A DNA stretch of 64,000 nt from Acetobacter malorum. GTDB taxonomy: Bacteria; Pseudomonadota; Alphaproteobacteria; Acetobacterales; Acetobacteraceae. Positions within the stretch are counted from its first letter, which is position 1; each line of letters begins with the position of its first letter. The stretch spans positions 62,001 through 126,000 of the forward strand of contig NZ_LHZC01000049.1 in the NCBI RefSeq assembly GCF_001580615.1, given 5' to 3'. Below, in pieces: positions 1 to 8,728 of this stretch. Under the pieces are notes generated by a model, which saw nothing but the letters and a program-made list of their open reading frames with translations, was not told the origin of the DNA and made no database searches. The translations under genes and the position numbers were made by a program.

Positions 1-8
1 AACTTGCT

Positions 9-1052
9 TCACGCCGCAGGAGCGCTTTCCGGATGCAGGTGCCGCGCATACAGTGCGCCCACAGCAATGGACGCCAGCCGCGCCTGCACACTATCCGCCC
101 GGCTGGTCAGCAACACCGGCACACTGGCCCCCAGCACCACCCCGGCTGAGTCCGCCCCAGCCAGAAAGATCATGTTCTTGGCCAGCATGTTGCCTGCTTC
201 CAGATCGGGTGTCACAAGAATTTGCGCCCGCCCTGCTACCGGCGAGGTAATGCCTTTAATTTTGGCGGCCTCTGCGCTCACGGCATTATCCATGGCCAGC
301 GGGCCATCCAGAACACCACCTTCAATCTGCCCACGCTCCGCCATTTTACACAGGGCGGCAGCATCCACCGTGCCGGGAATTTTGGGGTTCACGGTTTCCA
401 CAGCAGACAGCATCGCCACCCGTGGCTCGCCAAGCCCAAGGCCCCGGTGCAGATCAATCGCGTTCTGCACAATATCGCGCTTGATGGTAAGGTCCGGGAA
501 GATATTGATAGCGGCATCCGTCACAAAAATAAGATCATCATAAGCAGGCACTGCGAGCAGAAAGACATGGCTCACCCGCCGGGCCGTGCGCAACCCACTC
601 TCTGGTGAGACGACGGCATGCATCAACACATCTGTGTGCAGGCTGCCTTTCATCAGGGCATGCACCTGCCCGGATTTGACGAGTGCGACGGCCTGCGCCG
701 CAGCCTCCTGCGGGGTGGCGACATCCACAATGGTCGCACCCCCCAGATCAATCCCGCAACTCTGCGCCACGTCAGTAATCAGAGCGCGCGGGCCGATCAG
801 AACGGGTTCCAGAATATTCTGCTGCGCCGCATCCATAGCCCCTTCCAGCGCATGCTGCTCACACGGCCAGACAATACCGATACTCACCTTACCGGGGAGC
901 TGTCTGGCCCGCTCAATCAGATTTTCAAAAGCCTGATGGCTTTTGGGGCCGGAAACTGCGGGCATATCCGCACTATCCTGCACATACTGCTGCGCTGGAG
1001 TTACGGAAGCAGCAGAAGAGGACGCCATGGTCTGATTTTCCTGTTGAGACAT
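9..1052 (-). CDS. pta: Phosphate acetyltransferase (phosphotransacetylase, PTA_PTB family)
   Basis: 347 residues. It would convert acetyl-CoA and phosphate to acetyl phosphate and CoA in the cytoplasm. The sequence is the short PTA_PTB fold without the N-terminal DRTGG region of long enterobacterial Pta; conserved stretches include KGSLHTDVLM, ITDAAINIFPDL-like VTDAAINIFPDL and MLSAVETVNPKIPGT. It is the last gene of the NifJ operon, 6 bp after the dihydroorotate-dehydrogenase-like gene, so it can use the acetyl-CoA made by NifJ. Start: the ATG at 1052 has no clear ribosome binding site; the ATG at 1028 is preceded by AGGA about 10 bases away and may be the true start. A phosphate butyryltransferase role is possible from family alone, but the neighbours favour acetyl-CoA. 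Confidence 0.85.
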   Translation of the reverse strand: MSQQENQTMASSSAASVTPAQQYVQDSADMPAVSGPKSHQAFENLIERARQLPGKVSIGIVWPCEQHALEGAMDAAQQNILEPVLIGPRALITDVAQSCGIDLGGATIVDVATPQEAAAQAVALVKSGQVHALMKGSLHTDVLMHAVVSPESGLRTARRVSHVFLLAVPAYDDLIFVTDAAINIFPDLTIKRDIVQNAIDLHRGLGLGEPRVAMLSAVETVNPKIPGTVDAAALCKMAERGQIEGGVLDGPLAMDNAVSAEAAKIKGITSPVAGRAQILVTPDLEAGNMLAKNMIFLAGADSAGVVLGASVPVLLTSRADSVQARLASIAVGALYARHLHPESAPAA

Positions 1053-1058
1053 ACTACG

Positions 1059-2063
1059 TTATTGCCCGAAAGCCGGAGTGGAAGACAAAATACGCCGATA
1101 CTGGTCCCGCAGGAACGTCTCAGCCGCCTGCGCTGTCCCATGGGCCGCCAGCTGCCCTTTAAAGGCCGCCACACTCTCCACAGAGCGCGCTTCCATCCAT
1201 GCCTGCATCTCTGCCAGCATGGTGGAGAGAAAGCCGGAGCCATGCCGCAGCAGAGCGGAGGTCGCCATTGCCACATCCGCACCGGCCAGCAGGCAGCGCA
1301 CCACGTCCTCACCAGAATTGACGCCGCCAGAGACCGCAAAGCTGGTCTGAAGCCTGCGGGACAGCAGGCCCGTCCAGATCAACGGCAGCCGCAGCTCATA
1401 AGACGTGCTGAGTTGTGCATCGGCTTCCGGGGCTACGGGATGCAGGTCCAGACCCGGCTCATAAAACCGGTTGAATAGCACCAGCCCGGAGGCCCCGGCT
1501 TCCACCAACCGTTTGGCCATATTGCCGGGGGCGCTGAAAAACGGCGGCAGTTTGACGCTGACAGGAATACTGACTTCGGTCTTTACGGCCTTGAGGATGG
1601 CAATAAACCGCTCCTCGACCTCCGCCCCCGTCTCATCGGGATTAGCAGCAATATGCCAGAAGTTCAGCTCAATGGCCGCAGCCCCTGCCTGTTCCAGCTT
1701 GCGGGCAAAATGCACCCAACCCGCCTGCGTGCAGCCATTCAGGCTGGCAATCACCGGCACGCCAGCCTGTTCCGCAGCACGCCGCAGCACGGAAAGCCGT
1801 CCATCCAGGACCGTCGCCTGCGGCACGGCGGGAAAATACCCGCCGTTGACGTCCGGATGACTATCCTCCCCCGTTTCAAACAGGGCGGCGTCATGCACCT
1901 CCTGCGCGGCAATCTCCTCCTCAAAAATGGAGGCCATGACAATAGCCGCCGCCCCGGCATCCGCCACACGCAGAATGTGATCCAGATCGACCGTCAGAGG
2001 TGATGCGGACGCCACAATGGGGTGCCGCAGGGAAAGGCCCAGATACTGTGTTTCAAGGTTCAT
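1059..2063 (-). CDS. Dihydroorotate dehydrogenase-like flavoprotein of NifJ operons
   Basis: 334 residues from the ATG at 2063, where the family homology begins (MNLETQYLGLSLRHPIVASA); an upstream in-frame start would overlap nifJ by 19 bp and adds unrelated residues. The TIM-barrel FMN fold of class 1 dihydroorotate dehydrogenase is visible: N-terminal ASPLT substrate loop, the middle VSVKLPPFF strand and a C-terminal FAVSGGVNSGEDVVRCLLAGA phosphate-binding region (about residues 245-265). Relatives are commonly found next to pyruvate:ferredoxin oxidoreductase genes and are annotated only as dihydroorotate dehydrogenase-like; a role in pyrimidine synthesis is not implied. It may accept electrons from ferredoxin or reduce an unknown substrate. 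Confidence is high for the family and low for the reaction. Confidence 0.8.
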   Translation of the reverse strand: MNLETQYLGLSLRHPIVASASPLTVDLDHILRVADAGAAAIVMASIFEEEIAAQEVHDAALFETGEDSHPDVNGGYFPAVPQATVLDGRLSVLRRAAEQAGVPVIASLNGCTQAGWVHFARKLEQAGAAAIELNFWHIAANPDETGAEVEERFIAILKAVKTEVSIPVSVKLPPFFSAPGNMAKRLVEAGASGLVLFNRFYEPGLDLHPVAPEADAQLSTSYELRLPLIWTGLLSRRLQTSFAVSGGVNSGEDVVRCLLAGADVAMATSALLRHGSGFLSTMLAEMQAWMEARSVESVAAFKGQLAAHGTAQAAETFLRDQYRRILSSTPAFGQ

Positions 2064-2101
2064 GCTCTTTAGTTCCCCGGTTCTTTGAGACCCTGCGGTT
2101 T

Positions 2102-5100
2102 TCAGTTCACATCTTCCCAATGCGGCAAGAAGCGGCTGCCGTCACGGGCGGCCAGATCCTCATACAGACGGTAGCGCTCATTTAACGCCGCCTGCGCCTG
2201 ATGCAGCATATGCGCCGCTGCTTCCGGATGCGTCCGGGTAAGCGTTTTGTAGCGCAGTTCCTGATAGGCATAGTCTTCCAGCGGGATACGGGGCCGGGTT
2301 GAATCCAGCCGGAACGGGTTCAGCCCGTTTTTGCGCATGGTCGGGTCAAACCGGAACAGCGGCCAGTAACCGGAGGCAACGGCCCGCGCGGCCTGCTTCA
2401 TGCCTGTGCGCATATCAATGCCGTGAGCAATACACTGGGAATAAGCCAGGATGATGGACGGCCCGTCATACGCCTCGGCCTCCCGCATGGCGATAACCGC
2501 CTGCTCCGGGTTCGCCCCCATGGCAATCTGCGCCACGTAAACGTTCCCGTAGGAGATAGCCTGCATCGCCAGATCTTTCCGCGGAGAGCGTTTACCGGCC
2601 GCCGCAAACTTGGCAGAGGCCCCCAGCGGCGTGGCTTTGGAGGACTGACCGCCCGTGTTGGAATACACTTCCGTATCCAGCACCAGCACGTTCACATTCC
2701 GGCCCTGTGCCAGCACATGGTCCAGACCGCCGGAATCAATGTCATACGCCCAGCCGTCTCCACCGATAATCCAGACAGACCGGCGAATGAGGAAATCCGC
2801 TACGGAAAGCAGCATGATGGCATCGGGCGCATCCACGCCCTCTAGCTTCTGCTTGAGTGCTGCCACCCGTTTCCGCTGCTCTGCAAAATCCGCCTCCGTA
2901 TGCATGGAAGCACTCAACAGAGCCTTGGCCAGATCCTCACCCACCAGAGCGGACTGTTTCTGCACAAGCTGGCGCGCCAGAGCCGTCTGTTCATCCGCTG
3001 CAATACGGAAACCCAAACCAAACTCGGCATTATCTTCAAACAGCGAGTTGGACCATGCCACCCCGCGCCCTTCCGCATTGGCTTTCCATGCATGGGCCGG
3101 CGTATTACCCGCAAAAATGGCGGAACAGCCCGTGGCGTTAGCAATCTGGAGCCTGTCACCAAACAGCTGAGAAACCAGCTTCAGATACGGTGCCTCACCA
3201 CACCCTGCGCAGGCCCCGCTAAACTCAAACAACGGCTCAAGGAACTGCACGCCTCGGACATTGGCTTCGTTAATGCTGGCCCGGTCCATATCCGGAAGTT
3301 TTTCAAAAAATGCGATATTCTGGCGTTCCTGTTCAAGAATAGGCAGTTTTTCTTCCATATTGATGGCGCGTTTTTCTGTTTCCGGCACAATAGCCGGGCA
3401 GTTTTCCACGCACACACCACAGCCGGTGCAGTCTTCCACATAAAACTGGAGGGTAAAGCGAGAGTCCGGATAACCCCGTGCATTGATCTCAGCTGTTTTG
3501 AAAGATGCCGGAGCCCCTTCCAGATCCTCCACATCATACATTTTCGCGCGGATCACACTATGCGGGCAGACAATGCTGCACTGCCCACATTGCAGGCAGG
3601 CATCCGGGTCCCACACCGGCACTTCCACCGCAATATTCCGTTTTTCATACTGCGTGGTGCCACCGGGGAAGGTGCCATCAACCGGCATATGACTGACCGG
3701 AATCAGGTCCCCTCGCCCGGCCATGATCTCACCCGTCACCTGTTTGACAAACAGCGGAGCAGTCTCGGGCACAACCGGCGGCATCGGCACGGTGCCGGTG
3801 GCCTGTGCCGGCACCTTGACTTCATGCAGGGCAGCAAGAGCTGCATCCACAGCGCGGAAGTTCAGCTGGACAACAGCATCCCCCTTCGCCCCGTAAGATT
3901 TCTGAATGGCTTTCTTGATTTCTGCAATTGCTTCATCCGCAGGCAACACATTGGACAGATGGAAGAAGCAGGTTTGCAGAATGGTGTTCACCCGCGGGCC
4001 GAGACCCAGCTTGAGCGCAACATCAGACGCATCGATAACGAAGAACCGTAGCTTTTTGGAAACAATCTGATCCTGCACTTTTCTGGGGAGATGGTCCCAG
4101 ACCTCCTCTGCGGAATACGGGCTGTTCAACAGGAAGGAAATGCCGTCATTCGCTGCCCCCAGCACATCGCGCCGGAACAGGAAATCAAACTTGTGACAGG
4201 CAATAAAATCGGCATGGCGGATCAGATACGGCGCATTGATCGGGCTTTTGCCAAACCGAACATGCGAGGCCGTCTGGCCACCGGATTTATGGGAGTCATA
4301 ATCAAAATAGGCCTGCGCAAACCAGCCGGGTTTTTCACTCAGGATCTTAACACTGTTCTTGTTGGCCCCCACCGTGCCATCGGCCCCCAGACCATAGAAC
4401 AGGCAACGCACCGTGCCTTCCGGTTCAATATCAAAGTTCTCATCATAGGTCAGGCTGGTCTGCCCCACATCATCCAGAATACCGACGGTAAAGCGGTTCT
4501 TGGGGGACGGCTTGGCCAGTTCATCAAACACCGCCCGCGCCATGGCCGGGTTGAAATCTTTGGAGGACAGGCCATACCGTCCACCAATCACGCGCGGCAT
4601 ATGCGGGAAGGCTCCTTCCCCCACCCCTTCGGCCAGCACGCCCACCACGTCCGCATGCAGCGGCTCCATGGGGGCACCGGGCTCCTTGGTGCGGTCCAGC
4701 ACGGCAATGGATTTAACGCTTTTGGGGAGTGCCTCCAGAAAATGCTTTGCCGAGAACGGGCGGAACAGACGCACCTGCAAAACGCCAACCTTCTGCCCCT
4801 GCTGGCACAGCCATTTGGCCGTCTCCCGCACCACTTCCGCGCCCGAGCCCATACACACCACAACGCGCTCGGCATCAGGAGCGCCCTCGTAGCGGAACAG
4901 CTGATACTGGCGGCCTGTGAGGGAGGCAAAGTGGTCCATGGCGGACTGCACGATATCCGGCACGCGCTCATAAAACGGGTTTACGGATTCACGGCTCTGG
5001 AAATACGTATCCGGGTTATGCCATGTGCCACGGATAAACGGATTTTCCGGGCTCAGCCCCCGTTTGCGGTGAGCCAGCACCAGCTTGTCATCAATCATGG

Positions 5101-5677
5101 CGCGGATGGTTTCATCCGGCACCAGATGCAGGCCGTTATATTCGTGCGATGTGCGGAACCCGTCCGTGAAGTGAATAAACGGAACGCGCGCCGCCAGCGT
5201 GGAGGCCTGCGTGATCAACGCCAGATCATGCCCTTCCTGCACGGTGCTGGCCCCCAGAATGGCAAACCCCGTGGTACGCACGGCCATGATATCCTGATGG
5301 TCCCCAAAAATGGAGGACGCCCCGGCAGCCAGCGCTCGCGCGGCGACATGAAAGACTGTCGAGGTGAGTTCCCCCGCAATCTTGAACATGTTGGGGATCA
5401 TCAGCATCAGGCCCTGTGAGGCCGTAAAGGTAGTGGTCAGCGCGCCGGTTTGCAGTGAGCCATGCACGCACCCGGCAGCCCCGCCTTCCGCCTGCATTTC
5501 CTGCACCACGGGAACACTGCCCCAGATATTGCGGAGCCCCTGATCCGACCACGCATCAGCCAGTTCCGCCATGGTGGAGGATGGCGTGATGGGGTAAATG
5601 GCGCAGACTTCGTTTACGCGGTAGGCAATATGGGCAACAGCGGTGTTGCCATCCATGGTCACACTTTGATCGGTCAT
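2102..5677 (-). CDS. nifJ: Pyruvate:ferredoxin (flavodoxin) oxidoreductase
   Basis: 1191 residues, the usual length of single-chain PFOR. It oxidises pyruvate with CoA to acetyl-CoA and CO2 and passes electrons to ferredoxin or flavodoxin. Visible parts in order: N-terminal pyrimidine-binding domain (YPITPSSTMAEL, about residues 27-38), the CoA/TPP middle domains, two ferredoxin 4Fe-4S motifs (CLQCGQCSIVCP and CTGCGVCVENCP), a further cluster motif CAGCGEAPYLK, and the TPP/Mg site GDGWAYDIDSGGLDHVL. The start at 5677 follows AGGGGAAGCGTC; the frame is open further upstream, but that stretch overlaps the preceding gene and is unrelated. The enzyme is oxygen-sensitive in most organisms, which is notable in an aerobe; an oxygen-tolerant type or micro-aerobic use is possible. 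Confidence 0.95.
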   Translation of the reverse strand: MTDQSVTMDGNTAVAHIAYRVNEVCAIYPITPSSTMAELADAWSDQGLRNIWGSVPVVQEMQAEGGAAGCVHGSLQTGALTTTFTASQGLMLMIPNMFKIAGELTSTVFHVAARALAAGASSIFGDHQDIMAVRTTGFAILGASTVQEGHDLALITQASTLAARVPFIHFTDGFRTSHEYNGLHLVPDETIRAMIDDKLVLAHRKRGLSPENPFIRGTWHNPDTYFQSRESVNPFYERVPDIVQSAMDHFASLTGRQYQLFRYEGAPDAERVVVCMGSGAEVVRETAKWLCQQGQKVGVLQVRLFRPFSAKHFLEALPKSVKSIAVLDRTKEPGAPMEPLHADVVGVLAEGVGEGAFPHMPRVIGGRYGLSSKDFNPAMARAVFDELAKPSPKNRFTVGILDDVGQTSLTYDENFDIEPEGTVRCLFYGLGADGTVGANKNSVKILSEKPGWFAQAYFDYDSHKSGGQTASHVRFGKSPINAPYLIRHADFIACHKFDFLFRRDVLGAANDGISFLLNSPYSAEEVWDHLPRKVQDQIVSKKLRFFVIDASDVALKLGLGPRVNTILQTCFFHLSNVLPADEAIAEIKKAIQKSYGAKGDAVVQLNFRAVDAALAALHEVKVPAQATGTVPMPPVVPETAPLFVKQVTGEIMAGRGDLIPVSHMPVDGTFPGGTTQYEKRNIAVEVPVWDPDACLQCGQCSIVCPHSVIRAKMYDVEDLEGAPASFKTAEINARGYPDSRFTLQFYVEDCTGCGVCVENCPAIVPETEKRAINMEEKLPILEQERQNIAFFEKLPDMDRASINEANVRGVQFLEPLFEFSGACAGCGEAPYLKLVSQLFGDRLQIANATGCSAIFAGNTPAHAWKANAEGRGVAWSNSLFEDNAEFGLGFRIAADEQTALARQLVQKQSALVGEDLAKALLSASMHTEADFAEQRKRVAALKQKLEGVDAPDAIMLLSVADFLIRRSVWIIGGDGWAYDIDSGGLDHVLAQGRNVNVLVLDTEVYSNTGGQSSKATPLGASAKFAAAGKRSPRKDLAMQAISYGNVYVAQIAMGANPEQAVIAMREAEAYDGPSIILAYSQCIAHGIDMRTGMKQAARAVASGYWPLFRFDPTMRKNGLNPFRLDSTRPRIPLEDYAYQELRYKTLTRTHPEAAAHMLHQAQAALNERYRLYEDLAARDGSRFLPHWEDVN

Positions 5678-5691
5678 GACGCTTCCCCTTC

Positions 5692-7389
5692 TCACGCGCG
5701 CACTTTGAAATCGACCGGCGCAATGGGTTCTCCAAGGCTGCCGGTGGTCGCGTGTTCGTCCTGTGGTTCGGGCTGCATTTCTATGGCGTGGCAGGGGCAC
5801 TGGGCGGCGCACAGTGCACACCCTGTGCAGAGATCCAGAGAGACCTCATACCCCTTCCCGCGCCCCAGCCGGGTAATGGCCTGCTCCGGGCAGGCGGCAA
5901 AACAGTTGTCGCATTCAAAGCAGTTACCGCAGGACAGGCAGCGGCCAGCCTCATAGCGGGCCTCCCGCTCACTCAGCCCTGCTGTCACTTCATCAAACGT
6001 GCTGCGGTCGGTAAGCGGGCGTTCCTGCTGCGTGCGGCGCGGCGCATTCCGGTAGTCCGGCAGATGCAGCATGTCGAAGCTCACCACCGTATGGCTGGCC
6101 GGGTGCACGTAGGTCTCGCCATTCAGATAGGCATGAATGGCGTGGGCCGCGCGTTTCCCGTGGCCCGTCGCCGTTGTCATGGTCCGGGCGCCGCCAATGC
6201 AGTCACCGCCAGCAAAAATCCCGGCCTCACCGGTCATCAGCGTGGTGGCGTCCACAGCGACCGTATCGTTTTTCTGCACGGTGATTTTGGGCGTCGTCGC
6301 CAGCAGTGACAGATCACTATGCTGCCCCACGGCCATCACAACAGAGTCCGCAGCCAGCGTGGTGGTCTCGCCTGTTGGCGTGACGCTGCCATCCGCATTC
6401 ATGGTCACGTTTTCAACGGTAATCCCGTCCGCCCCAAAGTGATCCACCACGTTCAGCCAGCGGATTTTCACACCCTCGGCAAAGGCTTCAGCAGCCTCAC
6501 CCGGCAGGGCTTCCATGTGGTCCTTATCGTAACGGAAGACGATCACCACATCCTGCGCACCAAGGCGCTGAGCTGTGCGCGCGGCATCCATCGCCACGTT
6601 GCCACCGCCCACAACAGCCACCACCCGGCCCAACTGCGGTTTTTTCTGCTCACTGACATCATCCAGCAAACTGACGGCATCCACCAGACGCTTCCCGTCC
6701 CCGGTTGGCACATTCAGGTGGTTGGCGAGTTGCGCGCCCACGGCCACAAAAACTGCATCAAACCCGCCATCAGCCTTGGCTTTTGCCAGATCCTCCACCT
6801 TCACGCCGCATGTCAGCGTCACGCCGGGCATAGCGGCAATCCGGGCAATTTCCTGCTGCAATTCTGTGCGCGGCAGGCGATACGCCGGAATACCGTGCAT
6901 CATCATCCCGCCGGGTTCCGCGGCGGCATCCCGCACCTCAACAGCGTGCCCCTGCCGCGCCAGATGATAGGCGCAGGACAAACCAGCAGGACCCGCCCCG
7001 ACAATCAGAACCTTCTTGCCGGTGGACGGGGCCGCTTCAAACGTCCAGCCATTTTTAAGCGCTTCATCACCCAGAAACCGCTCAACCGCATGGATGGAGA
7101 CTGACTCGTCCAGTGAGCCACGGTTACACCCACTCTCACACGGGTGGTAACAGGCGCGCCCATGCACGGCAGGCATGGGGTTGTTGGCCACCAGCGCACG
7201 CCAGGCCTGCTCATACGCTCCGGCCTGCGCGTGGGAAAGCCAGCCCTGAATATCCTCACCTGCCGGGCAGGCCTGATTACAGGGTGGCAGGAAATGCTCG
7301 TAAACCGGCTGTTGCCACCGTCGGCTTCCCACACCGCGCCGCGCAGTGTCCTGCATAATCTGCGTCATATCGTGGAGCTTCATAGGCAT
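5692..7389 (-). CDS. GltD-like NAD(P)/FAD oxidoreductase with C-terminal ferredoxin domain
   Basis: 565 residues. N-terminal Fe-S domain with CNQACP and CYHPCESGC (about residues 37-80), then a glutamate-synthase-small-subunit fold with an FAD motif GAGPAGLSCAYHLA (about 130) and an NAD(P) motif GGGNVAMDAARTA (about 270), then two 4Fe-4S motifs (CLSCGNCFECDNCFAACP and CTGCALCAAQCPC) near the C terminus. No glutamine amidotransferase or glutamate synthase large chain lies nearby, and NifJ starts 14 bp downstream, so a likely job is moving electrons between ferredoxin and NAD(P)H for the pyruvate oxidoreductase (inference). First gene of the operon. Two ATGs lie 6 bp apart; GGGGGA is well spaced only for the one at 7389. 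Confidence 0.85.
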   Translation of the reverse strand: MPMKLHDMTQIMQDTARRGVGSRRWQQPVYEHFLPPCNQACPAGEDIQGWLSHAQAGAYEQAWRALVANNPMPAVHGRACYHPCESGCNRGSLDESVSIHAVERFLGDEALKNGWTFEAAPSTGKKVLIVGAGPAGLSCAYHLARQGHAVEVRDAAAEPGGMMMHGIPAYRLPRTELQQEIARIAAMPGVTLTCGVKVEDLAKAKADGGFDAVFVAVGAQLANHLNVPTGDGKRLVDAVSLLDDVSEQKKPQLGRVVAVVGGGNVAMDAARTAQRLGAQDVVIVFRYDKDHMEALPGEAAEAFAEGVKIRWLNVVDHFGADGITVENVTMNADGSVTPTGETTTLAADSVVMAVGQHSDLSLLATTPKITVQKNDTVAVDATTLMTGEAGIFAGGDCIGGARTMTTATGHGKRAAHAIHAYLNGETYVHPASHTVVSFDMLHLPDYRNAPRRTQQERPLTDRSTFDEVTAGLSEREARYEAGRCLSCGNCFECDNCFAACPEQAITRLGRGKGYEVSLDLCTGCALCAAQCPCHAIEMQPEPQDEHATTGSLGEPIAPVDFKVRA

Positions 7390-7475
7390 TGTCATTCCCC
7401 CGTCGCGTGCGGCACGAAATTTAAGACACTGCGCAAAACTGCAGCAGGCAGGCCCGACACGTCATTCAGGATGCC

Positions 7476-7503
7476 ACCATATAAAACCCGAACACTCTGT
7501 CAA
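7476..7503 (-). promoter_or_regulatory. Candidate sigma70 promoter of the GltD-like/nifJ operon
   Basis: On the minus strand a perfect -35 TTGACA (7498-7503) is followed after 16 bp by TATGGT (7476-7481), four of six matches to the -10 consensus. It lies about 87 bp upstream of the first gene and nothing else on this strand needs it. The call is by eye only. Confidence 0.5.
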
Positions 7504-7544
7504 CTTTACAAGTTTATGAAAAATGATGAATTTTTATGGATTCA

Positions 7545-7558
7545 TTGATCTGGATTAT
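7545..7558. promoter_or_regulatory. Weak FNR-like half palindrome
   Basis: TTGAT-N4-ATTAT sits upstream of the nifJ-operon promoter. The left half fits the FNR/FixK consensus TTGAT-N4-ATCAA, the right half fits only in part. It would be meaningful because NifJ is usually an anaerobic enzyme, but three mismatches in the right arm make this a low-confidence site. Confidence 0.2.
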
Positions 7559-7634
7559 TGCGCCAAGGAAAAAGTCAAATTTCCGCATGAAACCGGCACT
7601 AATCCAGACTCAAACGGTTCCGTATGGCGCTCAG

Positions 7635-7683
7635 TCAGGTTCTGAATAATAACTTGACGTTTCCGTCATAAATTAAGCATAGT
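7635..7683 (+). promoter_or_regulatory. Promoter of the ABC efflux operon with a TetR-type half operator
   Basis: TTGACG (7654-7659) and CATAGT (7678-7683), 18 bp apart, form a reasonable promoter upstream of the HlyD gene. Just before it, TCAG-GTT-CTGAATAAT (7635-7650) shares the TGAATAAT half of the near-perfect palindrome in front of the operon's tetR gene (14082-14102). This suggests that the TetR protein controls both places. Confidence 0.45.
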
Positions 7684-7744
7684 GCCGCCTCCATAAATCA
7701 CACCTCTTCATCACCCATCTGCTTTTTGCCATACAAGGTTTGTT

Positions 7745-8728
7745 GTGAAAGCTCCTGTAAAAATCACGATTATTGTTGCCTCCCTTCTTGTGATCGCAGG
7801 GGGAGCCTTTGCATGGCACCGTCACCAGCTGGCCGAAAGCGTGCCCGATGGCATCCTTTACGGAAACGGGCGGCTGGAATTTACCCTCGTGGATGTGGCC
7901 GTGAAATATCCCGGCCGGGTCACGAAACTTATGGTGCATGAGGGCGATACCGTCGCGGCCAATCAGGTTCTGGCGCAGGAAGATGCCGCCACAGTGCAAA
8001 GCCAGTATGATCAGGCCGCAGCGCAACAGAGCCGAGCCCGCAGTGCGGCAGACCGCGCCACAGCGGAGCTGGCTGCGCATCAGGCGTCTCTTCGCCTCGC
8101 GCAGGATGAGCTGCGTCACGCACAAATCATGCGGCGGCAGAACCTTGTTTCTGACATGGAAGTCACGCAGCGGCGCACGCAGTTTGAGTCCGCTCAGGCT
8201 GCCGTCCGCGCCGCGACACAAGGCGTGCAGGAAGCCCTCCACGCAAACGAAGGCGCTGCCGCACAGGTCCGGCAGATCCAGACTGTTCTGGATGATATGA
8301 CAATCCGCGCGCCCGTCGCGGGCCGCATTGAATATCGCATTGTAGAACCCGGCAGCGTGCTGGCACCGGGCGGCCGCGTGTATTCCATGCTGGACCCGGT
8401 TGACCCGTATATGACCCTCTTCTTCCCCACTGCCGCCATGAGCACGCTCAAGGTCGGGGATGAAGCCCGCATCAAGTTTGACGGCGTGGCTTCTCCGGTG
8501 CTGGCCACCGTCTCCTTTATTGATAGTCAGGCCCAGTTCACCCCCAAATATGTGGAAACGGCGACAGAACGTGAGCAACTCGTCTATCGTGTCAAACTAC
8601 GCGTCACACCGGAAGAGCAGCAGCATCTTGGCGCTCTTCTGAAAGCGGGCATGACGGGTGAAGGCTATATCAGGCAGAACCCGGATGCAGCATGGCCTCA
8701 GGCAGCTCAGCGGAGCGGCGCTGAGTAA
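7745..8728 (+). CDS. HlyD/YhiI-type periplasmic adaptor of the ABC efflux system
   Basis: 327 residues, GTG start after an AAGG site. One N-terminal membrane anchor (residues 5-25), then a biotinyl-lipoyl-like half (LVDVAVKYPGRVTKLMVHEGD), a long alpha-helical coiled region rich in A, Q and R (about 75-185), the second lipoyl half (IRAPVAGRIEYRIVEPGSVL) and a beta-barrel domain. It would bridge the inner-membrane ABC transporter and the outer-membrane factor. Its stop overlaps the start of the next gene by one base. The order adaptor, double-ATPase ABC protein, permease matches the yhiI-rbbA-yhhJ set of E. coli, with an outer-membrane factor added. The substrate is unknown. Confidence 0.88.
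   Translation: MKAPVKITIIVASLLVIAGGAFAWHRHQLAESVPDGILYGNGRLEFTLVDVAVKYPGRVTKLMVHEGDTVAANQVLAQEDAATVQSQYDQAAAQQSRARSAADRATAELAAHQASLRLAQDELRHAQIMRRQNLVSDMEVTQRRTQFESAQAAVRAATQGVQEALHANEGAAAQVRQIQTVLDDMTIRAPVAGRIEYRIVEPGSVLAPGGRVYSMLDPVDPYMTLFFPTAAMSTLKVGDEARIKFDGVASPVLATVSFIDSQAQFTPKYVETATEREQLVYRVKLRVTPEEQQHLGALLKAGMTGEGYIRQNPDAAWPQAAQRSGAE

Noticed and set aside
3-1478. Long plus-strand open frames over the Pta and dihydroorotate-dehydrogenase-like genes
   Set aside because: They are antisense shadows of GC-rich coding sequence; the translations have no recognisable domains and the minus-strand frames match well-known families.
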